Below, one piece after another: positions 4,865-7,235 of a stretch of 7,235 bases of DNA. A program made the translations under genes and the position numbers. The notes below the pieces were generated by a model that did not search any database, was not told the origin of the DNA, and worked only from the letters and a program-made list of their open reading frames with translations. Numbering within the stretch: position 1 is the first letter of the stretch; each line of letters begins with the position of its first letter. Source of the DNA: Enterobacteriaceae bacterium (GTDB lineage: Bacteria; Pseudomonadota; Gammaproteobacteria; Enterobacterales; Enterobacteriaceae). The stretch covers positions 1 to 7,235 of the forward strand of contig JALAGK010000559.1 of the NCBI GenBank assembly GCA_022712475.1, given 5' to 3'.

Positions 4865-6238
4865 TCAGATAACCCGTGAGAATTTTTGCAGCTTTGCTTT
4901 CTGGCGCAGATAGATGTCAAAGCACATGCAGATATTACGAATCAGCAGCCTGCCCTTCGCCGTCACCTGAATGCCCTTGTCGTCTACCGCCACCAGCCCG
5001 TCCTGCGCGAGCGGTGCCAGCAGCGCCAAATCCTCAGCAAAATAGTCGCCAAAATTAAGCTGCCATAGCTGCTCAATCTGAGCAAAATCCAGACTGAAGT
5101 TGCAGATAAGCGCTTTTATCACATCACGACGAATGCAGTCATCGCGCGTCAGCGCCAGGCCGCGCCACAGCGCGTTACCCTTTTCATCCACTTGTTGATA
5201 GTAAACTTTCAACTCTTTCTGGTTCTGGGCATAGCAGTCGCCCAGCATACTGATGGCCGATACGCCCAGACCAAGCAGGTCGGTATCGCCCTGCGTGGTG
5301 TAACCCTGGAAGTTGCGGTGCAGCACGCCATTGCGCTGCGCAACGGCCAGTTCATCATCCGGGCGAGCAAAGTGATCCATACCGATAAACTGGTAGCCGG
5401 CACCAGTCAGCGACGCGATTGTCTCTTGCAGAATATCGAGCTTTTGCTGCGGTGATGGCAGGTCAGCGTCTTTGATTTTGCGCTGTGCCGCAAACAACGT
5501 CGGCAAATGCGCATAGTTGAACACGCTCAGGCGGTCCGGGCTCAGTTCAGCCACTTTGCCAAGCGTAAAAGCAAAGCTCTCCGGCGTCTGTTTTGGCAGG
5601 CCGTAAATGAGGTCAATATTGGTCGACGTAAAGCCCAGTTCGCGAGCACGGCGAATAAGCGCAAAGATAAAGTCTTCATCCTGCTCGCGGTTCACCAGCC
5701 GCTGCACCTCTTTATTGAAGTCCTGCACGCCCATGCTCAGGCGAGTAAAACCTTCATGGCGCAGGTGGTCCAGCACATCCAACTCAATTTCGCGCGGATC
5801 CACTTCAATAGACAGCTCCGCATCAGCATCAAACTGGAAATGCTCACGCAGCAGGTTCATCAGGCGGCTGATTTGCGCCTTATTCAGGTAAGTCGGCGTG
5901 CCGCCACCCCAGTGCATCTGGCTGACGTGGCGCTGTTTAAACAACGGCGCGCGGTGAATAATCTCCTGCTCCAGCACGTCAAGGTACTGATCGGCCTTGT
6001 GCTGCTGGCGGGTAACGATTTTATTACAGCCGCAGAAATAGCACAGCTTGTGGCAGAACGGGATATGGATATACAGCGACAGCGGGCGGGACGGATAACG
6101 CGCAGCCGCCTGTTGAAATTCGGCTTCGCCAAAGTCTTCTGAAAATTCGAGCGCAGTGGGGTAAGAGGTATAACGCGGCCCCGAATAGTTATATTTCTGG
6201 ATCAGGGCCAGATCCCAGTCAATTATCTGCTCAGACAT
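4865..6238 (-). CDS. hemN: Oxygen-independent coproporphyrinogen III oxidase (radical SAM)
   Basis: Oxidatively decarboxylates coproporphyrinogen III to protoporphyrinogen IX without oxygen, using S-adenosylmethionine and a 4Fe-4S cluster; a heme-synthesis step in the cytoplasm during anaerobic growth. The radical SAM motif HIPFCHKLCYFCGC holds cluster ligands Cys62, Cys66 and Cys69 plus Cys71, with Tyr56 just before. The SAM-binding HWGGGTPTYL motif, the SIEVDPRE strand and the HemN C-terminal domain follow. I chose the ATG at 6238, not the GTG at 6244, because it gives 457 residues as in E. coli and has AAGGAG at 5 nt spacing; the GTG would sit 1 nt after that motif. The ribosome binding site lies in the last codons of the upstream small ORF, suggesting coupled translation from a yihI operon. 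Confidence 0.98.
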   Translation of the reverse strand: MSEQIIDWDLALIQKYNYSGPRYTSYPTALEFSEDFGEAEFQQAAARYPSRPLSLYIHIPFCHKLCYFCGCNKIVTRQQHKADQYLDVLEQEIIHRAPLFKQRHVSQMHWGGGTPTYLNKAQISRLMNLLREHFQFDADAELSIEVDPREIELDVLDHLRHEGFTRLSMGVQDFNKEVQRLVNREQDEDFIFALIRRARELGFTSTNIDLIYGLPKQTPESFAFTLGKVAELSPDRLSVFNYAHLPTLFAAQRKIKDADLPSPQQKLDILQETIASLTGAGYQFIGMDHFARPDDELAVAQRNGVLHRNFQGYTTQGDTDLLGLGVSAISMLGDCYAQNQKELKVYYQQVDEKGNALWRGLALTRDDCIRRDVIKALICNFSLDFAQIEQLWQLNFGDYFAEDLALLAPLAQDGLVAVDDKGIQVTAKGRLLIRNICMCFDIYLRQKAKLQKFSRVI

Positions 6239-6240
6239 AC

Positions 6241-6414
6241 TCACTCCTTACGACGCTGCCGCCTGCGCACAGGTTGCACCGCACTCCCGGCATGGCGGGA
6301 AACGAGACGGCGGCGCAACCAGCGCTGTCGGCGCGACAAGCGGTGTAGTTTAGCGAATAACCAACCCAGATAACATACTACGGGCACAACGATGATAAGT
6401 ACCAGCAGGCCCAT
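6241..6414 (-). CDS. Unrecognised small ORF, 57 aa, membrane anchor with Arg-rich tail
   Basis: Read leftward from an ATG at 6414, this encodes 57 residues. Residues 1-21 are a hydrophobic segment (MGLLVLIIVVPVVCYLGWLF) and the rest is strongly basic: 13 Arg and 2 Lys in total, one acidic residue. This predicts one membrane span with a cytoplasmic tail, about 22-57. It begins 12 nt after the yihI stop and ends 2 nt before the hemN ATG; its last two codons, AAG GAG, are the hemN Shine-Dalgarno. No strong ribosome binding site precedes it, so expression may depend on yihI translation. I do not recognise the product. In some other gammaproteobacteria I recall a larger membrane-anchored DUF2489 gene between yihI and hemN, of which this could be a short form or relic; unverified. 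It may also be a chance ORF. Confidence 0.5.
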   Translation of the reverse strand: MGLLVLIIVVPVVCYLGWLFAKLHRLSRRQRWLRRRLVSRHAGSAVQPVRRRQRRKE

Positions 6415-6426
6415 AGTGTAAAACCG

Positions 6427-6927
6427 TTAGTTTCCACCACGCAGCAGGCGCATCATGTCTTCCTGGACTTCTTCTTCGCCTTCTTCTTCGTCATCGTCGT
6501 AAGACAAGCCAAGCAGCTGCATCAGTTCATCAATCCTGTCGAGCTGCTCATTCACCCAGTTTTGATCGTCTGAAGACAGCGTTTCGCCGTTTTCCAGACG
6601 TTCAAGCAGGCCATCCAGCCTGTCGTCGCTCTCAAGTTTATCCAGCTCCTCACGCGGCGACAGCACCACTTTTTTAACCACAGGCGCTTTGGCCGGTGCG
6701 CTCTTCGCGCCCAGTTCAATTGGCTTTTTGCTGCCAATGCGCGGGTCTTTATCCCCTGCGCCTTTTTTACCTGAAGCGCCCTGCTGCGCTGCACCCGCGC
6801 GGCTGCCTGGCGCGTTACCGCGGTGTTTTTTCTGACGCTTACGATCGCGTGCGCTTTGGTTAAGCTCTTCGCGCGTCTCGCGACGAGATTTTGCGGGCTT
6901 TTTGCCGTGAGAGGTTGGTTGCTTCAT
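6427..6927 (-). CDS. yihI: YihI, activator of the ribosome-assembly GTPase Der
   Basis: A 166-residue hydrophilic protein, near the 169 of E. coli YihI, which stimulates the GTPase activity of Der (EngA) and so modulates 50S ribosome assembly. Conserved blocks are visible: a basic N terminus with [17 protein letters not shown] (18-34) and APGSRA, then [10 protein letters not shown], a helical region with [15 protein letters not shown] and [18 protein letters not shown], and an acidic stretch before the ending [11 protein letters not shown]. The Ala/Gly/Lys-rich middle (about 44-88) diverges from E. coli. An AGGG motif 8 nt before the ATG is a modest ribosome binding site. It has its own predicted promoter and no terminator before the small ORF and hemN, so these three are probably co-transcribed. 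Confidence 0.96.
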   Translation of the reverse strand: MKQPTSHGKKPAKSRRETREELNQSARDRKRQKKHRGNAPGSRAGAAQQGASGKKGAGDKDPRIGSKKPIELGAKSAPAKAPVVKKVVLSPREELDKLESDDRLDGLLERLENGETLSSDDQNWVNEQLDRIDELMQLLGLSYDDDEEEGEEEVQEDMMRLLRGGN

Positions 6928-6956
6928 GATTGTCGCCCTGAGCGGAGAATTAACTG

Positions 6957-6984
6957 AGTATAGAATTGCCGTGGATTCTGGCAG
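6957..6984 (-). promoter_or_regulatory. Putative sigma70 promoter of yihI (and hemN operon)
   Basis: On the minus strand TATACT (6962-6957, 5/6) lies 16 bp downstream of CTGCCA (6984-6979, 4/6). The start is predicted near 6950, with a leader of about 23 nt. It sits just beyond the csrC terminator, so it is the likely entry point for the yihI-small ORF-hemN unit. Confidence 0.55.
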
Positions 6985-6993
6985 AAAGTGAAC

Positions 6994-7026
6994 AAAGAAA
7001 AAAGGCGGCAGATTACTCTGCCGCCT
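6994..7026 (-). terminator. csrC Rho-independent terminator
   Basis: On the minus strand a perfect 10-bp stem AGGCGGCAGA/TCTGCCGCCT (7026-7017/7012-7003) with a GTAA loop is followed by TTTTTTCTTT (7003-6994). The last stem base is also the first T of the run. This is a strong terminator that separates csrC from yihI. Confidence 0.94.
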
Positions 7027-7226
7027 AATCGACTCTCACTATTTGAGTCATACGTTCCTTGCCTGCTAACAACTACCCTGTTTTTCCCTTAGCAATTAAC
7101 GTTCCGTGTTCTGGTCCTTTTCCTTTTTATACGTCTCCAGACGTTCGCCATCCTGGCTGACTCCCTCGCTCTTATGACATCCTGTCATCCCTGAGCGTGC
7201 TACCAGAAGCGCCCTTGCTTCTGGTA
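6994..7226 (-). ncRNA. csrC: CsrC, sRNA antagonist of CsrA (5' end approximate)
   Basis: Regulatory RNA that sequesters the translational regulator CsrA, affecting carbon storage, motility and biofilm. Read leftward the region contains ten GGA motifs. Three sit in loops of perfect hairpins: ATGACA-GGA-TGTCAT (7188-7174), GCCA-GGA-TGGC (7157-7147) and ACGTCT-GG-AGACGT (7144-7131). The unpaired AAGGGAAAAACAGGGT stretch and the final terminator resemble E. coli CsrC as I recall it, and the place next to yihI is the same. Length is about 233 nt against roughly 245. At the 5' end a 10-bp hairpin (7226-7217/7210-7201) has a loop AAGGGC. The start lies close to the window edge and could be 7222-7226. 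BarA-UvrY control cannot be judged because upstream DNA is absent. Confidence 0.9.
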
Positions 7227-7229
7227 CAT

Positions 7230-7235
7230 AATTTA
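7230..7235 (-). promoter_or_regulatory. Putative csrC -10 element at the window edge
   Basis: TAAATT on the minus strand (4/6 to TATAAT) lies 6-8 nt upstream of the proposed csrC start. The -35 region is outside the window, so this is only a positional guess. Confidence 0.35.

Noticed and set aside
5507..6142. 211-codon plus-strand ORF antisense to hemN
   Set aside because: A shadow of hemN codon usage; no recognisable domain, no upstream signals, while hemN itself is certain.
1..7235. Mobile element, CRISPR array, toxin-antitoxin or defence system
   Set aside because: I found no transposase, integrase, spaced direct repeats, terminal inverted repeats, tRNA or cargo genes. Gene order and codon use are those of the conserved enteric core.

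Overview
The window is a core-chromosome segment from a member of the Enterobacteriaceae. The gene order is typA (start only, leftward), then glnA-glnL-glnG (rightward), yshB (rightward), then hemN, an unnamed small ORF, yihI and csrC (all leftward). I recognise this as the arrangement around glnALG in Escherichia coli and Salmonella. The proteins are close to the E. coli ones as I remember them, but differ often enough (YihI, YshB, parts of NtrB and the NtrC linker) that the source is probably another enteric genus. I cannot name the genus from the sequence alone.

Left part (1-396): the typA/glnA divergent control region. On the minus strand, typA starts with GTG at position 23 behind a sigma70-like promoter. 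On the plus strand are a CRP site, the weak glnAp1 promoter, two perfect NtrC palindromes (174-188, 205-219), three degraded NtrC sites, and a sigma54 promoter (294-309). Its predicted start, about 320, puts the five sites near -139, -108, -89, -68 and -45.

Centre (397-4528): glnA (glutamine synthetase), a structured glnA 3' UTR with two tandem terminators (probable GlnZ sRNA), the NtrC-repressed glnLp promoter, glnL (NtrB sensor kinase) and glnG (NtrC activator). Together they form the nitrogen-limitation circuit: NtrB phosphorylates NtrC, NtrC-P drives glnAp2, and NtrC limits glnAp1 and glnLp. glnL appears to have lost the stop codon found in E. coli, so it runs 8 codons further and overlaps glnG by 16 nt.

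Right part (4529-7235): yshB, a 40-residue membrane protein with its own strong promoter, converges on hemN (anaerobic coproporphyrinogen III oxidase), and the two share one symmetrical terminator. Upstream of hemN is an apparently unnamed 57-codon ORF encoding a membrane anchor plus an arginine-rich tail. It is packed between yihI (12 nt) and hemN (2 nt), and the hemN ribosome binding site forms its last two codons. yihI (activator of the Der GTPase) follows, and the right edge holds nearly all of csrC, the sRNA that sequesters CsrA.

I see no mobile element, CRISPR array, tRNA, rRNA or novel multigene system. The items most worth a second look are the small ORF before hemN, the glnL extension, and the RNA features of the glnA 3' UTR and csrC.
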